64,000 nt of DNA from Theobroma cacao (GCF_000208745.1 NC_030857.1:5573909-5637908), one strand, 5' to 3'; counted from the stretch's first letter, positions 25,336-39,608 are shown. The notes: a model not told the origin generated them from the sequence alone. Program-made: numbers and translations.

Positions 25336-27214
25336 TCATACTTCTTCCACCAGTTTTGGGGAACATGATGAAACTGCATCTGAAACAGTCAGGAAGATCC
25401 TGTCTTCACCAATTAAATTTGCAAAATCTGAAGCATGAAGCTTGTCAATCACCGTTGGTCCAGGATTTGCCAGAATAAGCTGTAAGAAAATGCAGGCACC
25501 TGAGGTAACTGGTAAAGCTATTGAACTTTGTTGTTTTTAAGGTAGTTTATGTTCTTCTGTTAACTATAGTCTGTAGCTAAAGGTAGATTTTGTTGCATCA
25601 TATATATTTTTATTTGAGCCAGTATTTGTTTTACCTGAACACCTTTTTTCCCTAGACTCCTGTGTAATTCTTCCAAGGCATGGATGCCACTGGTATCAAT
25701 GTCAGTCACAGCTACACGTACACACACACACAAAGGACATTAGGAAAAGTGAGCTTAAACAGCAAACAAAGACAGTAAGCTAGAATATAAGACAAACAAT
25801 TCTTAAAACACCAGTAGAGAATTCTTACGTGACATCTCAACTATCAAAAACTGGATTGTTGGCTGGCATGCAGCTTTCACTAGCTCTTCTTCATCCATCA
25901 ACCATCTCAGTATCCTGCAAGGATGTTGACTTTGAGCATCTTGAATTCTAATTGAAACCTGGCTGATTCAGCCAAATTCTAAAACATTGAAACCTATCAC
26001 AACTCTAATATATTAATAGTACACTTTAAAGGTCATGGCTTGAAACATTTTACTACACAGAGAAAGAACTCAAGACTTTCAGCCTTGTACCAAGTGAAAA
26101 TAGTTCGATTTACCCAGAGAAGAAAATTTATGTTGTCTGTTGTCTCTAATAATTATAAGTTTGATTGTTCCTCTTGCATGCCACTGCCATTGCTAGCTTT
26201 CTCCTCACAGGATCTATAGACATGCTAAGTTCTATATTGGTTTAGCCACAACTCAAGAATTTATATATAAGTTTGCTAGTTTCAACCAAACCCAGACCTT
26301 GAAGCCTGGTTCTCATGAGATGATTTACCAGCAATTGCCTAGATATTGATCATGAGTTGTAGAATACCTTCCCTTAAATGAAACCTATATAATTGAGTAT
26401 GAGAGACAGGCTAAGAATCATGTACCTCTCCTTGACATAATTAGAGTTGGAAAAGTAAATAGCAGAATCAACTCTCACGATCAGAAGCCCTAGAACTTTA
26501 GCTGCTTCTGGATATTGTTGGATATTTCGGTACACAGAAGTCCTAGGGAGCTTCCCAAGAATAGCAGTTCGAGGCCTAGTAACTTGTAAGAGGATTTTAG
26601 CAAAGGATATTGTGACCTGCCATGAAATTCAGTGACAACAGAGTAAAAATCAAACAGATAAATAGCCTACAGTTCATCTTCAGGAATTTTAGTTAGTGGA
26701 CATCTATCTTCTTACAGCAATTAAGAGGCCTATCTCAACTGATGAAAAGACTACTCCAAGAAATGCTCCCAGGCATGCAACAAAATCAAATTTATCAATC
26801 TTCCATATTAAAATTGCTGCCGGAACATCGATAAGCCCAATCACAGCAGATATGATGATGGAAGCGAGAATAGCATTTGGGGTGTACTTGAAAAGAGGTG
26901 TTATGAATTCTAAGGTTAGAAATACAACACAGGACATAATGATATTAGAGACTGCAGTTTCGCACCCAGCCATGTAATTTACTGCTGATCGAGAAAATGA
27001 ACCTGAAAGTAATGAAGGAATAATATCATCAGTTACATACCAATAGAATCATTTACAGAAAATAGAACAAGAGGTTAAACCATTAGGATCTTCCCCTTTC
27101 TCATCCATATATAATTATTTAATATATAGTATTATATATATATATATTAGTAGTATATATGTATATATACATATCACATCATTTTACTTGCTTGAACCTT
27201 TGCATTCATCAATA

Positions 27215-27276
<62 letters not shown>

Positions 27277-29598
27277 GTGCATCTATATTGTCACTATATC
27301 TGATTCTCATTGACAAATAATTAAAAAGATTTAATACATTATCAAAAAAAGAAGATTTAACAAGCTGCAAATGTAAAATGTTACAGTCAATTATTGATAT
27401 TGTACATGCATGATTTAACATGTAGCTTCAAAAGAAAAGAAGTTCTGATATTTTTATAAAATACATATGCTTTTTGTTAGTTTAAGTAGTATGAACTTTG
27501 AGTGCAAAAGTGAGTAGGTTGACATAAATAAACATGTTCTCCCTTCTCACCTGTGGCCACATAGCAGGAAGTCATTGAACCAACGACATTCATTGCTCCC
27601 AGTGCCACCATTTCTTTGTTTCCATTTATTTGATAGTCTTTCTTTGAAGCAAAAGTTCTTCCAATGGCTACAGCTTCCTGATAAANAAATTAACCCCAAC
27701 CCCCCCCCCCAACCAAAAAAAAAAAAAGAAGGAAGGAAACATGGAAGGTCTATTTAGATACAATGTCATAATCAATTTTCTTGGTTAGTGAAGTGGATAG
27801 AAAAAACAGTTGGCTTACCGTCAATGCTATCATACCAGCCACGACACCAATCTTCAAACCTTTTAGAAGATAGTCACCACTGAAATAAATTTGATGCACA
27901 GATGAGGGATTGATTCCTTTCTCAATTTGCTTCACCTGCACACAAGGGAAAAACAGTGGTGCTGCTGTCAGTACTCATTACAAAAACTACTATAATTTCT
28001 GCCATCACTGGAACTACTAAATTGCAGTTTTTTACTAAGAGATTATTAGAGGTTAAAGAAAAGGTGCTTACAATCTGAACTCCTTTCTTTTCTGCATGCG
28101 TTATATAAACAAAAAAGGTGGAGAGAATAACAGATATCAATGGAGCTATTGCAGGCACCCAGAATAATTTCCTGTTCGACTTTCCCTATTTCTCAAAGCA
28201 TGTAAAAGTTAGCAAATGGTCACAAGCTTGTTATAATTAAAAAACAAAAATAAGAATTAGAGGCTCTTACAATGTACTTGGCAAACAGAAGGAAAGATAA
28301 AAAGCTAACTCCAATCAGTATAGTCTGCCAGTTCCACTGCAAAGTTGTATTATGTAAATTTAGTAACTGAAATGACGAGAAATTGGTTGAAATTCTTCAG
28401 GTTGCAGGTTGCAACTCCTCTTCAAAGGAGAAAATAAAAAAACACATTTTTTCAAAAAAGGGGAGAGATGGAGGGCTGCTTACTCCGTGGTGGACGTTGC
28501 CCCATACGGAGTTCATTACAGAAATAATATCTGATTTCTTTGTGAAGTCTTTTATACCAAGAAGACCCTTAAGCTGTTGGAGGGCAATTGTGACAGCAGC
28601 TCCAGCCATAAACCCCACAATGGCAGCATGGGACAGGAAGTCAATCAAAAAGCCCAACCTAATAATTTGTTTCAAAAGTTTGTTTAGTGAATGCTAGAAG
28701 CCGTAAAGGATCCATAAAAATATGAGAAACACAAAGTTAACAGAAAAAAGCATTATGGGCAGCTGTCATCAGACTTCCTTGACTATACACAATTACCTGA
28801 GAAAACCAAGAGTTGCTTGAGTAATCCCAGCAAAAAAGGTAGCCGTAAATGCAAGCCTCCGATACTCAGCTTTATTTTTGATGGGGTCAATCTCACTTGA
28901 AAGCATAGTCCCCAGTAAAAGAGATACCACAGCGACTGGTCCAATGGCAATATCTCTTGAACTTCCCATGAAGGCATAAATCAATGGTGGAACAAGGCTG
29001 GAGTCTTCAATGGTTAAGATAAATAATAAAAACCTTTAGACAAAGCCAAAAAGATGATACTTAAACAATGTGAGGTGATGATAAATAACGTGGAAACTTA
29101 CAAAGCCCATACTGTGGATCCAAGTTTGCTAGCTTTGCATAACCAATATCCTGTTTTTCCAAGGAGACTGAATAGTTAAATTTGACTGGACATGAAAATT
29201 ATTGGAGGTTCTCTAGCCTCCCTATGTATGTTTTTGAAGCATAGGTAATCTACCTGAGGAATGCAGAGACTTGCAATAGTCAGTCCAGCAATGAGATCAC
29301 CTCTAAGTTTTCTCCAGCTGTAACCCCTTGCCCATTCAAGAATGGGGAAAATGGCCTGGATGCCTAGGATAAACTTTCGAGACCTTGGTTGATCCTTGAA
29401 GGGACGCAGAGGATCATCATGGAAGAATGTTTCTTTCACAGTGGCTGTGAATTCCCTGAAGAGGTTTTGCTTAGGGGGAACTCCTACCTTGTGAAGATAC
29501 TGTGTGTTATACACAGAGTAGTGTGAGGATGACAGGCTTCTAATGTCCATCTCTTTTGTTTCACCCTCCTCAACATTTGAATGAGCCTGAGAAGCCAT
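25336..29598 (-). CDS. SULTR1;2: High-affinity sulfate transporter, SULTR1;2-like (13 coding exons)
   Basis: This is a plasma-membrane proton/sulfate symporter of group 1, which drives root sulfate uptake. Coding exons: 29254-29598, 29102-29150, 28797-29004, 28484-28658, 28271-28336, 28072-28185, 27819-27935, 27551-27677, 26716-27002, 26426-26616, 25829-25914, 25635-25711 and 25336-25479. They join to 661 aa. Group 1 marks include [12 protein letters not shown] near the N-terminus, [44 protein letters not shown] and the C-terminal LVEEV. About twelve hydrophobic segments precede a STAS domain with [13 protein letters not shown]. The start follows an acceptor (GTACAG at 29608) and the 5' UTR is spliced. 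All exons are intact. Assignment to 1;2 and not 1;1 or 1;3 rests on its position between MnmE and a SULTR2;2-like gene, as in Arabidopsis. Confidence 0.95.
27218..27276. repeat. (CT)n microsatellite in a SULTR1;2-like intron
   Basis: About 60 bases of CT repeat, interrupted once by TT, lie in the intron between 27003 and 27550. It is likely to vary in length. Confidence 0.9.
27686..27728. repeat. Poly-C/poly-A tract with an ambiguous base in a SULTR1;2-like intron
   Basis: An N, an 11-base C run and a run of about 13 As sit in the intron next to the exon at 27551-27677. The tract lies outside coding sequence and suggests local sequencing uncertainty. Confidence 0.75.
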
Positions 29599-29608
29599 GT
29601 CACTTATC

Positions 29609-31405
29609 TGTACAACAGGAAAAATGAGCCTGATCAGAAAGAAGGCAATGCTTGTTCTTGCTGCCCATTAATACCAAGAGATATAGAAAAAGCTTGAACC
29701 CGTGCAAACCATGAGAAACATTATACAAACTAATTCATAGTTTTTCATATGTTATTACATGTAAACATTGCGTTAAATTTACTAACAGAGCTTTGACATT
29801 TAAGAACAGAACATCACGTTAGGCTCACAGTTCATGAACTGCTCAACCCATCCATAGAAGGTGAATATATTTCATGGCATTGGAATGGAGCGAAGATGCC
29901 GACATAACCAAGTAAAATCTGTTGAGCTAAGAGTGATAAAGAAATTAGAAGCTAACCAAAGAAAGTGGATGGAGGTTTAGAGACTGCAAAGACTTGTTGT
30001 ACTTGGAAGAAGGAAGATCTTGCTTAAATAAGTCCTGAAAGGTTTTCAGGTCAAACTTTACAAGATAAAAGAGAGAATTAAACAGCAATAATGTATGGAT
30101 CTGGATCTCTTACATGTCACTTACGTGACAGACAACCAAGTGGTACCAAATTTTAATATTACAGCCAACCAACACAGAGATTATTCAATACCTAGCCATT
30201 GATGTAAGCAAAAGATAATCTCTTTCATAATTGTGGTGCTTATTGAATAAAATATGCAGTTTATAAAGCTGTTGACTTGTATGCAAAGTGGCAGCGCAGG
30301 CAGGAAAGCAGAGACTTTAGCCACCTCTTTCTGTGTGTCTTTTTATGTATATTTTTCTTCTTATAATTATAATGAAAAGTTTCAGAGAAACATACAAGCA
30401 GAAATAACACCACATAGATGGCGGTTCTGCTAATATTAAATCAGAAAAGTAATAAAGCGAAGAAAAATGTAGCTTATGTGGATCAAAACCAGCTGTTAGA
30501 AAGAGAACTTTTGGTTTTAATTGGATGAAGTCATCTCTGATGTATTCTCAAAGGTCGCATTTTGAAGTAAGCCCCCCCGCCTTAAACTGTTACTGGACTC
30601 AAACTGTTACTTAGTTTCTCTTTTGACATGGACTGTAAAATTGAAAACACAAACAAACAAAAAATTTTCTAACCAGTTTCATGAAATGTAACAATACCAT
30701 CCATGGCCGCAACTCCACTATTACAAGTACTGTTCCAATTAATGGACCAGCAGATAGAATTTTCCTTTCAAAAAATGGGTCACTGGAAAAATATGCTATA
30801 CCCAGAAAAGAATTAATTAAAAGAGAGTAACATACTAAAGAACTACATAAAAGTTGGAAAAGAAATTCAATTATGCCCCTTTGGAAAAATCTAAAAGGCA
30901 ACTTGACCAGATCAAAAGAATATAATTCCTGATTAATTATTCGAATGGTCAACCGATTCAATGCATCAATAAGCAGTTCCATAATCCTAAAAACTTCAAA
31001 TTGCACCAGCAGCAATTTGATGTGGAATACTTATTCTTATTTTTAACCCCAAAAACCCAGATGATGTTCAAATATCAAAGAGCATATATTTTTCCATATT
31101 GCATGTCATTTTAAGGACAGAGAATAAAGGCTAATCTAGCAAGTCTACCTCACTTTTTTTCATATACTTCACATTGAAGCCATTGATAGTGGAAGAACCC
31201 ACCCCACCCAAACCAGCCACCTTGTTAAAGATTTTCAAAGCTTTTTACTTCACCAGAGAATCTGCAGGCTCCCAGAAGCACACCAAAAGATAAAAAGGTA
31301 TGAAAAGAACAACATATATGACAAAAAGAAAAAGGCAAAAACAAAGGAACTAATTATACATGCCAAAAAAGTAGTAGTGCTCTCAAAATCAGTCCAGAAG
31401 CTCAC
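29609..31405 (-). other. 5' UTR intron of SULTR1;2-like gene (inferred)
   Basis: An acceptor TTGTACAG sits 10 bases before the ATG. The only convincing upstream partner I found is AAAAG|GTGAGC at 31406/31405. Between them there is no ORF with family resemblance. Other splice forms are possible, so this single 1.8-kb intron is a hypothesis. Confidence 0.4.
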
Positions 31406-31475
31406 CTTTTCGCTTCCCACACTTGATGGTCCTCCTCTTTCTCTGCATTTTTAATGATTCTGATATATAAACTAA
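31406..31475 (-). promoter_or_regulatory. Putative TATA box and first 5' UTR exon of SULTR1;2-like gene
   Basis: On the minus strand TTTATATATCA (31471-31461) is followed about 30 bases later by purine-rich leader sequence that ends in a good donor, AAAAG|GTGAGC, at 31406. This fits a TATA box, a start near 31435 and a short untranslated first exon. No transcript evidence is available. Confidence 0.4.
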
Positions 31476-32566
31476 TAAACCACTGCTAGAAGAAGATCAA
31501 CAGGAAAGAACCCAAATCTCGTCCAGGTTCAATGAACCCAACATTGCCATTCATTTTCTAGCCATTTTCTGTTTTTTTTTTTCCTTTCCTATCCTATATT
31601 TTTGGAAAAAAAATATAGGAACTGAAAACATTGCTTTTGGCATGCCTCATTTGCCTAGAAAATCAACAGTTCCAACTTCTCCCGGACACCAAACTGACCC
31701 ATACAACATGGAAACCCTCCAAGCTCTTGTTTATGTTAACTTGTCTTCTACATAATCTTAGTTATAGGATCGATTGAGTTAAACGTGGAGTAGTTGAGTT
31801 TTAGCTTCAGTCTTGGAAGTTCCAAAGTTTGAACCAAAGCCAAGTTGCTAGGATATTTACGGCTCCTACCACCAATTTTTCTTTCCACGTTTTGTCAGTT
31901 ACCAGGAAAGTCAGAGAAGAAGGTGGCCTCCACCTTTACTAGATTTTGTCTTTGTCAAATTCAACAATTACGTAAAGTGGGGCCTTGCCCTTGAGGTTGA
32001 CATAGTTGGCAGACGTTACGCCAAAATGGTTGAACATGGACGAGTTGTAGGGTAGGTTCACTTATGGGAGGATATTAGGGTTTGGACTTGGATGTTTGAA
32101 TTTATTGGCTTTGGGGCTGTGTTCTTATTGGTTCAATTTAAGCCAGGTGAACTTGTCCTTTCGGTGGGACTTCCACTTGCTACTTGTTTCGTTTTTCATT
32201 ATCACATGATGTGATATGATTATTTGTTTGGCATATTTCACTCTAACAACACCATGTACCAAGTGAAACTCGTCAAAAAATAGACCAAAGAGAAAAAAGA
32301 ATAATTGAATCGATATGTACTGAGAATCGAATGACCTTATCTTTTTGAAAAGATTGAAGTAGGGGACAGGAAGAGGGCTAGACAAGATTTGTCACATTGA
32401 TTTCAAAGACTATATGCACGTTGAACTTTCAAATTAAATAAGATGGGCTACAAAGTCTAAACCAATTAAAATGTGTTGAATCTTTGATTATATCCTATCT
32501 TTTTCTTTTTTATTTGTTGATTAGATCCTATTCAGTTTCCCTTCTCCGTTGATCTTTTGTATTAGC
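31476..32566. other. SULTR1;2-like promoter region and spacer
   Basis: This is the upstream region of the minus-strand transporter. No sulfur-response element is called; GAGAC/GTCTC cores were only checked by eye. The ORF at 32125-32385 has no recognisable product. Confidence 0.35.
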
Positions 32567-32950
32567 CATAATATCTAAAAAATATTTTTAAATTATTTAA
32601 AAAATTTTAAATAAATTTTTATTTTTTATTACATTTAATTAAGTTTTATTATTTTTTATTTTTAGTCATATAAGTTTTTATGATTCATAACTAATTAATT
32701 ATTATTAATTAAAATGTTACTTATCATTTCAAGCATAGTGACGTTGATTTGATATGTTAATTTGTTATGGTAAATACTAATGTAACATAATAATTTGACA
32801 TTATGACAATTTCATTTTTCACTATAAAAAATCAACATACCTCGTCAGTGTTATGCAAATATAAAATGACAAATATCATATTAATTGATAACAATTAGTT
32901 AATTGGTTGGTAGTTATAATAGCTTATTTACTAAAAATATATATAATTAA
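32567..32950. repeat. AT-rich terminal-inverted-repeat element, copy A
   Basis: The start (CATAATATCT…AAATTTTTATTTTTTATTACATTTAATTAAG, read discontinuously) aligns for about 170 bases with copies at 40831 and 50619. The right part, reverse-complemented, resembles its own left part (…AACTAATTAATTATT… against …CCAATTAACTAATTGTT…), indicating inverted arms. The right boundary is approximate. It has no ORF and is probably a non-autonomous DNA transposon (MITE). Confidence 0.5.
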
Positions 32951-33550
32951 GGACTTTTGAGGTTGATAGGTTAGGGGTCTTAGTCAATGTTATGTATATG
33001 CTTCTGAGATATCTATCATGTCATGCAGCCAAATATCTTATTGTGCAGTGCCGAGTTTTTGTAAGGGTACAGAAATTTTACCCAAGTCAAACTGCTTATG
33101 CCAATGAAAGTGTTGAGCGTTTGTAAGGGTGCTGGCATTTTACCCAAGTCAAACTTCTTATACTAATAAAAATCTTTTGTCAGACAGGTTAAAAACTTAA
33201 TATGATATTTTTTAAAGAAATATAATTACGTACTTAATTGAACATAATAAAAGAATAAAAATTTATATTAATTTTTTAAAATAATTTAAAAACTTTTTAA
33301 ACTTTTTATATTTTTTATTTTTTTAAAAAAGCAAATTAATATAGCTTAATGGTGTGGACTAACTGGAACAAAATATTAATAACTCACAAACATGATAGTT
33401 TGTATGCATAGCACATCCAAAAAATTATTATTTAGAGATTGAGTGGTTTTTTGTACATAATATTAATATCATTCAAAGACTTTTTATTTTTTTGGTACAT
33501 GTCATTCAAAGGTTTATCACAAACATGTAAATTCAATTTTAACAATATAT

Positions 33551-34778
33551 TTCGTTCGCGGAATAAAATAGAATAGTTATTTTGTAGGAATAGAATAAGA
33601 AAGGAATATAATGAAACTATTATTATGTAGTTTGATTCATGTAATGAAATAGAGTAGGAATTGCTATTATGACTTATGTTAATGTTTGATTGGTGAGGAT
33701 AATTTTAGAATAACCTAAGAATAAATCATAAAATGACAAAACTATCCTTTTTTATAATAAAATTTATTTTCATCAAAAACAAAAATAAATTTTATTTTCA
33801 TTAAATATCATTAATTTATTATTAAATTATTAATATTTTTAATTTATTATTAAATTATTAAATAATTTATTATTAAATTAGTTATATGATTTTTAATTTT
33901 AACAATTTGAATCATTTTTCTCCATTTGTATTTTTCATGTCTTAATCTTTTAATTTACATTTTCATTAAACATCAATCATTTAATATAAATTATTAAATA
34001 ATTTATATTAAATTAGTTATATAATTTTTACTTTCATTATTTGAGTATTTTTCTCTATTTGTATTTTTTTATTTTTAATGTTTTAATTTCTATTTTCATT
34101 AAAAATTAAAAATTTATTAATTGATATAATTTTAAGTTTAATTTTGTTTCATTTTTTATTTTTTATTTTTTTTTATTTTCTCATCTTTCCTTTTTCTCTT
34201 CGAATGTTGGAGAGCTAATTTGGCATTGGCCCTGGCCATATCTAGCCGTTGAAGCATCGATCTAGCTAATGGCACCACTAAATCTGACGTTTCCTGTGAC
34301 CAGATTGGTACTCCAATGGCTAGATATGGCTACAACCATCGTCAACTCAACACTCTAACATCATCATGGTTTATTTGATGGTCGACGATAGAGAACTTGG
34401 TGATGACAGCAATGGAGGACAACAATGGTTGTGGAGGAGGACGGCTGCAAACTTGCTTAGAGAGAAGGGGTGGAAGGCAGATTAAGAAAAGAGAGAAAGA
34501 ACAGAATAAAAAACAAAAAAAAAATCTTATATAGTGCTAGGGTTGTAATTATTTCTATTGAATAGAGACATTTTCATCCAAAGATATTTTTGCCTTATTC
34601 CATCAATTAAGGAATGGCTAATAATAGGGAAAGAGGCGAATGGTTAAAGCCTTTTTTGGGGAATAGCTATTCTTTGGAATGACTATTTTTAACAGTAAAA
34701 TGCAACCAAACAGGAGAATAAAAAAGTGAAAGGAATAGGGTGGGAATGGCTTAGCTATTCCTCGTATAAAATGTGTCA
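33551..34778. mobile_element. Possible non-autonomous DNA transposon with GGAATA-rich ends
   Basis: Both ends are rich in GGAATAG/CTATTCC motifs in opposite orientation: GCGGAATAAAATAGAATAG at the left and GGCTTAGCTATTCCTCG at the right. The right end also contains AACCAAACAGGAG. The interior is mostly AT-rich with a GC-richer 34200-34490 core. The ends match only imperfectly and no target duplication was verified, so the boundaries are estimates. No transposase ORF is present. Confidence 0.35.
34234..34331. repeat. 18-bp inverted repeat (hairpin) inside the transposon-like block
   Basis: The arm at 34234-34251 (GGCCATATCTAGCCGTTG) is nearly the reverse complement of 34313-34331 (CCAATGGCTAGATATGGCT). 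The loop is about 60 bases. It could be part of an element's structure; no function is known. Confidence 0.6.
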
Positions 34779-37700
34779 TAAATTTTCAAAATGAAAGGTA
34801 AATCAATATGAGGTTAAGAGTTTACCTTTATAATGAGTATGAAGTACGTATATACCTTGTAATTAATTAATTACAGTTTTATATATATCATTTTATAGAG
34901 CATGAAATATTGAATTTAAGTAAGGGTACACTAATTAAGGTGGCCAAATCAATGTGAAAGCGTCTTAATTAGAATATATAAGTTACCATATATGTTGTTT
35001 TTTTTTTGTGAAAAATAAGCTTTTATTATTATCAAAAAGCAATAAGATAGAAGGTTATATCAAAATTGTTTTAAATTATAACATGCTCAAGACTATTGAC
35101 CTTTTAAATTATCAAGAATATATTTCAAGATTGTTTTAAAGTTATAACATGCTCAAGACTATCGAAGCGTGTTATATCAAAATTCTTTATCCTGTTTTAG
35201 ATAAGATGTTGACTGTACAAATAGCTCATGTGCATAAAATCGGATTATCATCATCGCTTATAATTTATATTTATGTACCAAAGTATGACCACTTACTAAA
35301 TTTTATGTAAGTAAACGATTGGGTACATAACAACATGGAATTGATGAAGTGAGAAAAGTCTTTGTTTTAATTTTGAAATATATTCACGTCTTAAAGAGAG
35401 TTGACCATCTTCGATTATGACTGCTAATTGATTATCCAAAGCATGAGGTTTCTAGCTATAATAGTAGAGACGTGAGAATTTTAAGCCAACAAAATATAAT
35501 AAAGGTCTAAGATGCGAAATTCCTTTTTCCCTCAAGATTACTAGTGCTGAAGCGCAAATATAGTGATGATAAATTTGTATGCCTATGAAAGAAAATGTTT
35601 GATTTTCATTGGATTTCAATCCAAAAAGTATATCTGTTAGATGGAAGACGGTTTTTATTTACAAAAGTAAGATCTAACATTTTACCTCATCTAATTATAC
35701 AACACTTTTGTTACAAAAAGTCGAGTGTTTTAATATAACTTGTCATGAATCTACTTTTTCAATTAAAAAACATGTGTGTTAGGTGGACGAAAATACTTAT
35801 TTATAAATTCAAAACTCATTCTTATCTCTTACTAATGTATGATTTGTATATGACTTGTGAGTCGAAATGTTTTCAATCTTCATTATGAAAATCACAATCA
35901 TGTATAATTGCTTGATATATAATAAATCTCCTTTGATTTAGTAAAAAAAAATGCCTCACCTCTTAATTAATTGTATTATGATAATGGATCATTTTAAAAG
36001 TTTAATGATTAAAGCTAGTAGGAAGTGATTGAAAACTATTATGTTTACATTACAATGATTAAATTAATTAAATTAGAAATTTTATAACTTTCGTGTGCCA
36101 CCATCCTCTTTTAATTTTTTATAATTATATACTTTTACAAATAATTAATTAATCTTATTTTGATTATTTTCTCACCCACTTAAACAAGTGGGTGGCATTG
36201 GATCAATGCTAATTAAAAAAGAGATGATGATGATGATGATGATGAGAGCTTAATTAAGCATAAGTGGTTCAAAAATTGGAGGGGGCAGGGAAGCACCCTA
36301 TAGCTAATTGCTTTGATACTTATAAGTTATAGCCATTAGCCTGCGCATGCAATGATGTATCAATGTACAATGTTAGCTTCAATTTTCATGGAATATTTTA
36401 GAAGAAACAGCCAACATCGGAGTATTTAATTAATTAGAAAAAACTAATGAAATCTTATCCAGTGCAGTAGGTATTCAAACACATGGACGTTGACTTCGAA
36501 ATTCAAAGCTCCAAAAAATAATGAAGATATAATTGAGTTGGTCGGTTTCAAAATTACCCATCTCAATGCCTCGTCAACTCTCTCCCTCATAATTGAGTGG
36601 TGAAAAACATGCCAAGTCATTCCCACGTGTCATATTATTTTTATAATTTGGATATATATTAATTTGAAACATTTATTTTCAATATATATAATTTTGGATT
36701 ACATGAAACAAAGTAATTCTCTTTTATCTTAATAATTTCATCTTACTTTTCCTGTAATTTGTTCGAAATTACTTTTAAGTTGATGTTTTAAGTTTTAATC
36801 ACGGATATATCTTGAATCGTTAGAAAAAAATTAATTAATTTTACACAAAAACATTAATTAAGCATAATTGATATTTTCTAAATGAAAAGAGAACCACCGA
36901 GTGTCAGATTTCTAGGGTTAGTGAAGTCATCCCTCTCCACCAACAGCGGAGGTACTATATGCATTTCGATGTTATGTTGTTTGAATAATATATATAGTGA
37001 TTACATGAGATCTCCTCATCTCCTGAAAGGTGAAGAACAAATAAATATAAAATTATTAGGCGGAGTATTCCCCCTGTCTCACCTTATATATTTGGATAAT
37101 TACTTGTTTGTTATTAATCGGTGGTATCTTAAAATGATTAATAAGCCAAAGAGCACCTTTCAATCTTGCAACATGTGGGGGGAATAACTCGGAGGAATTC
37201 CAAATAAGGCAATAATGGAAGAAAAATATTGAGAGTTAGCACCAATGGGACATTAATCCTACTAAATAATTTGTGCTTCTCTCAATTCAGTGTCTCAATG
37301 ATTGATATGAAATGAAATGAAACTTGCAAGGAAACGGTCTCATGGTCAGCTCATCTACTCTTGCAATGCTTTTATTTTCTTTTAATTCATATAGTATTTG
37401 TGATGACAATTGAGGAGACATGATTATCAATCTATCAGGTTTAAGTATAGTAGAGTATAGCTATTAGCCGGTGGTGTTATCAATGAATAGACAAGCAGGG
37501 TTAGGTCTTTGTGCGTGTAGCCTATATAATCTAACTTTTTTTTTTATCTCGATCGAAAGAAAGTTTAGTAATTAAGAAATCAAAAGGCTACAAAGATAGA
37601 GGAGATAAGAAAAGTCTAAGAAGTCAAAACAAGCCAAACAAATACAAGGAAATCAATACTTTGCGTATTGATTGTTATAATACTTGATAAAGTCTTCAGC

Positions 37701-39608
37701 AATTCTAACCGATGATATTCATAAAAGATGAATGTTGGATGTAATATGAAACACATGAAAGTAAGTGAATGCTCAGTAAGGAATTCATCATCGATCTTAA
37801 GTGATATTAAAGAAAATATGCCAATTGCACCTTGATACTTAACAAATCAAAAGAGTCTTAGGCAAGGCAAATTGAGAATCCAAGAAAAGGAGTTTTTCAA
37901 ATCTCATTAAAAGGAGTTGATTACAAATATCAAGAACTAACATAACATAGACAACATAGAGAAGACACACAGCCATGTTTTATGTTCTGTCAAGATGTTA
38001 GTAGATGAAGGAATATTAATTATAAAAGACTGATTATTAAAAAGTTGAGTCAAACTTGAGAATTAAAAATAAATGTAAAAGAGTTTATTTCAAATTATAA
38101 TTTATATTTATTACTAATATATTAACAGCCAAATATGTCACACACATTAAGGATGACTTAATGAGAAAGTAAAATGGGGAAGTGAAGTTGAACTTATAAT
38201 TGTATTAAAATTATGACTGAAAAGAGATTATTTGAAATGATCAATTAAATCATAAGTGTAATTTTGCAATAACTTAATAGTGAAGTTAACTTTAGTTTGC
38301 TCATTTAAATATAATGTTATAAGCTGACCTAATTACGTGGCTAAGTGCTGAAAAAGAAAAAGGGAGAGGAGGTTTGGCAACCCAAAGAGGGAAGGGAACC
38401 CCGATTGGCATTGCACCCTTCCCCTTTACCAATTGATGACTGGGTTTTCTTCCTCTGATTTTGCTTTCCAATTTCGACTTTTACCTTGAAAAGTGTGAAA
38501 ATTAGAGGTCACTTAACCTTTCTAGCACAAGGTTTGGTCATCCCAAGCATTCCCAATCCTCCTTGGAGCTTTTCTCATTGACCATCCCTGTGGATTACCA
38601 TTAGAGGTAATATTTTGATGTCTTGATTTCGACATCTGAGATAAAAAAAATACAACTCTTCTCCAATGATTGTATTTTACATTAAACAAAACAAAAATAA
38701 TCCTACTTTAAGGCAAAAATTTTAATTTCCGCTACATGATGACTCTCATTAAATGTTACTAGAGTGGTGCCCCGCTTCGCGTGAATGTTGAATTTTTTAT
38801 TAAAAAAAATTAAATTATATAATATTATAAATAAAAATAAAAATTAATTAAATTTAAAAATATTATAAATAATAGTTATAATGATAATTTAAAAATGCTT
38901 ATTTAAAAAATTATTTTAAATATTTTCTCATCTCTTATTAAGCAAAATTTTTTATTTAAATAATTTTTTGAAAACATTTGACTTTTTATAATAGTGGAAT
39001 CATAATATATGTTAATGTTGATATAATCATATTTTATTAATTACATGATTCTAATAATGAAATCAAATTTATATTGAGAAAATATAATATTTTAAAATAA
39101 TTATTGATAAGTTACATAATTGATACAATAAAATTATTAAAATAAAATGAATATTTTTTGAAAGTCAAAATAAAATGAATATTAATTATACTTATTAAAT
39201 TTTTTTTGTTTTAATGATGAAATTTTCTAAAGGATCTTCAATTTTAATTAATACTTTTTTATCTCATGCCTTTATAATTATTTAAAAATTAATCCACATT
39301 GTGATTCCTACCATGCCTCATTACAAATTAAAGATTTGTTTCACATCAAACTTGGATGAAATCCATAAATATCTACAAAAAAAAGTTTTATTTTTATATT
39401 TTATTTTATAAAAAATATATATTTCTTAGTACATGAAAATACTGTTTGTTAGCTTCGATTCCTTGTGAACCAAAACACCATCACTCAATGAAGGGAAAAA
39501 CCTCTTCCGAAGCTAAAGAAAAAAAAATCTCCTGTTGACAATCCTAAGTGCAACCGGTCCACAACAACCATCTCCAAATTCTTTCTAAATCAACCATTTT
39601 AAACTAGT
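34779..39608. other. AT-rich spacer with no supported gene
   Basis: Nothing gene-like is supported over 4.8 kb. Small items are a GATGAT run at 36224-36243 and a GC-richer island at about 38330-38610 with no clear ORF. ORFs at 36444-36626 and 36882-37187 resemble no family. Confidence 0.4.

Noticed and set aside
25152..25379. Minus-strand ORF overlapping the end of the SULTR1;2-like gene
   Set aside because: The transporter's conserved end LVEEV and stop at 25336 lie in another frame; this frame is an artefact over the 3' UTR.
27209..27421. ORF ending in an Arg/Glu repeat within a SULTR1;2-like intron
   Set aside because: The repeat is only the CT microsatellite read on the minus strand.
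36882..37187. Plus-strand 101-codon ORF in the AT-rich spacer
   Set aside because: It has no resemblance to a known protein and its composition is typical of random AT-rich sequence.
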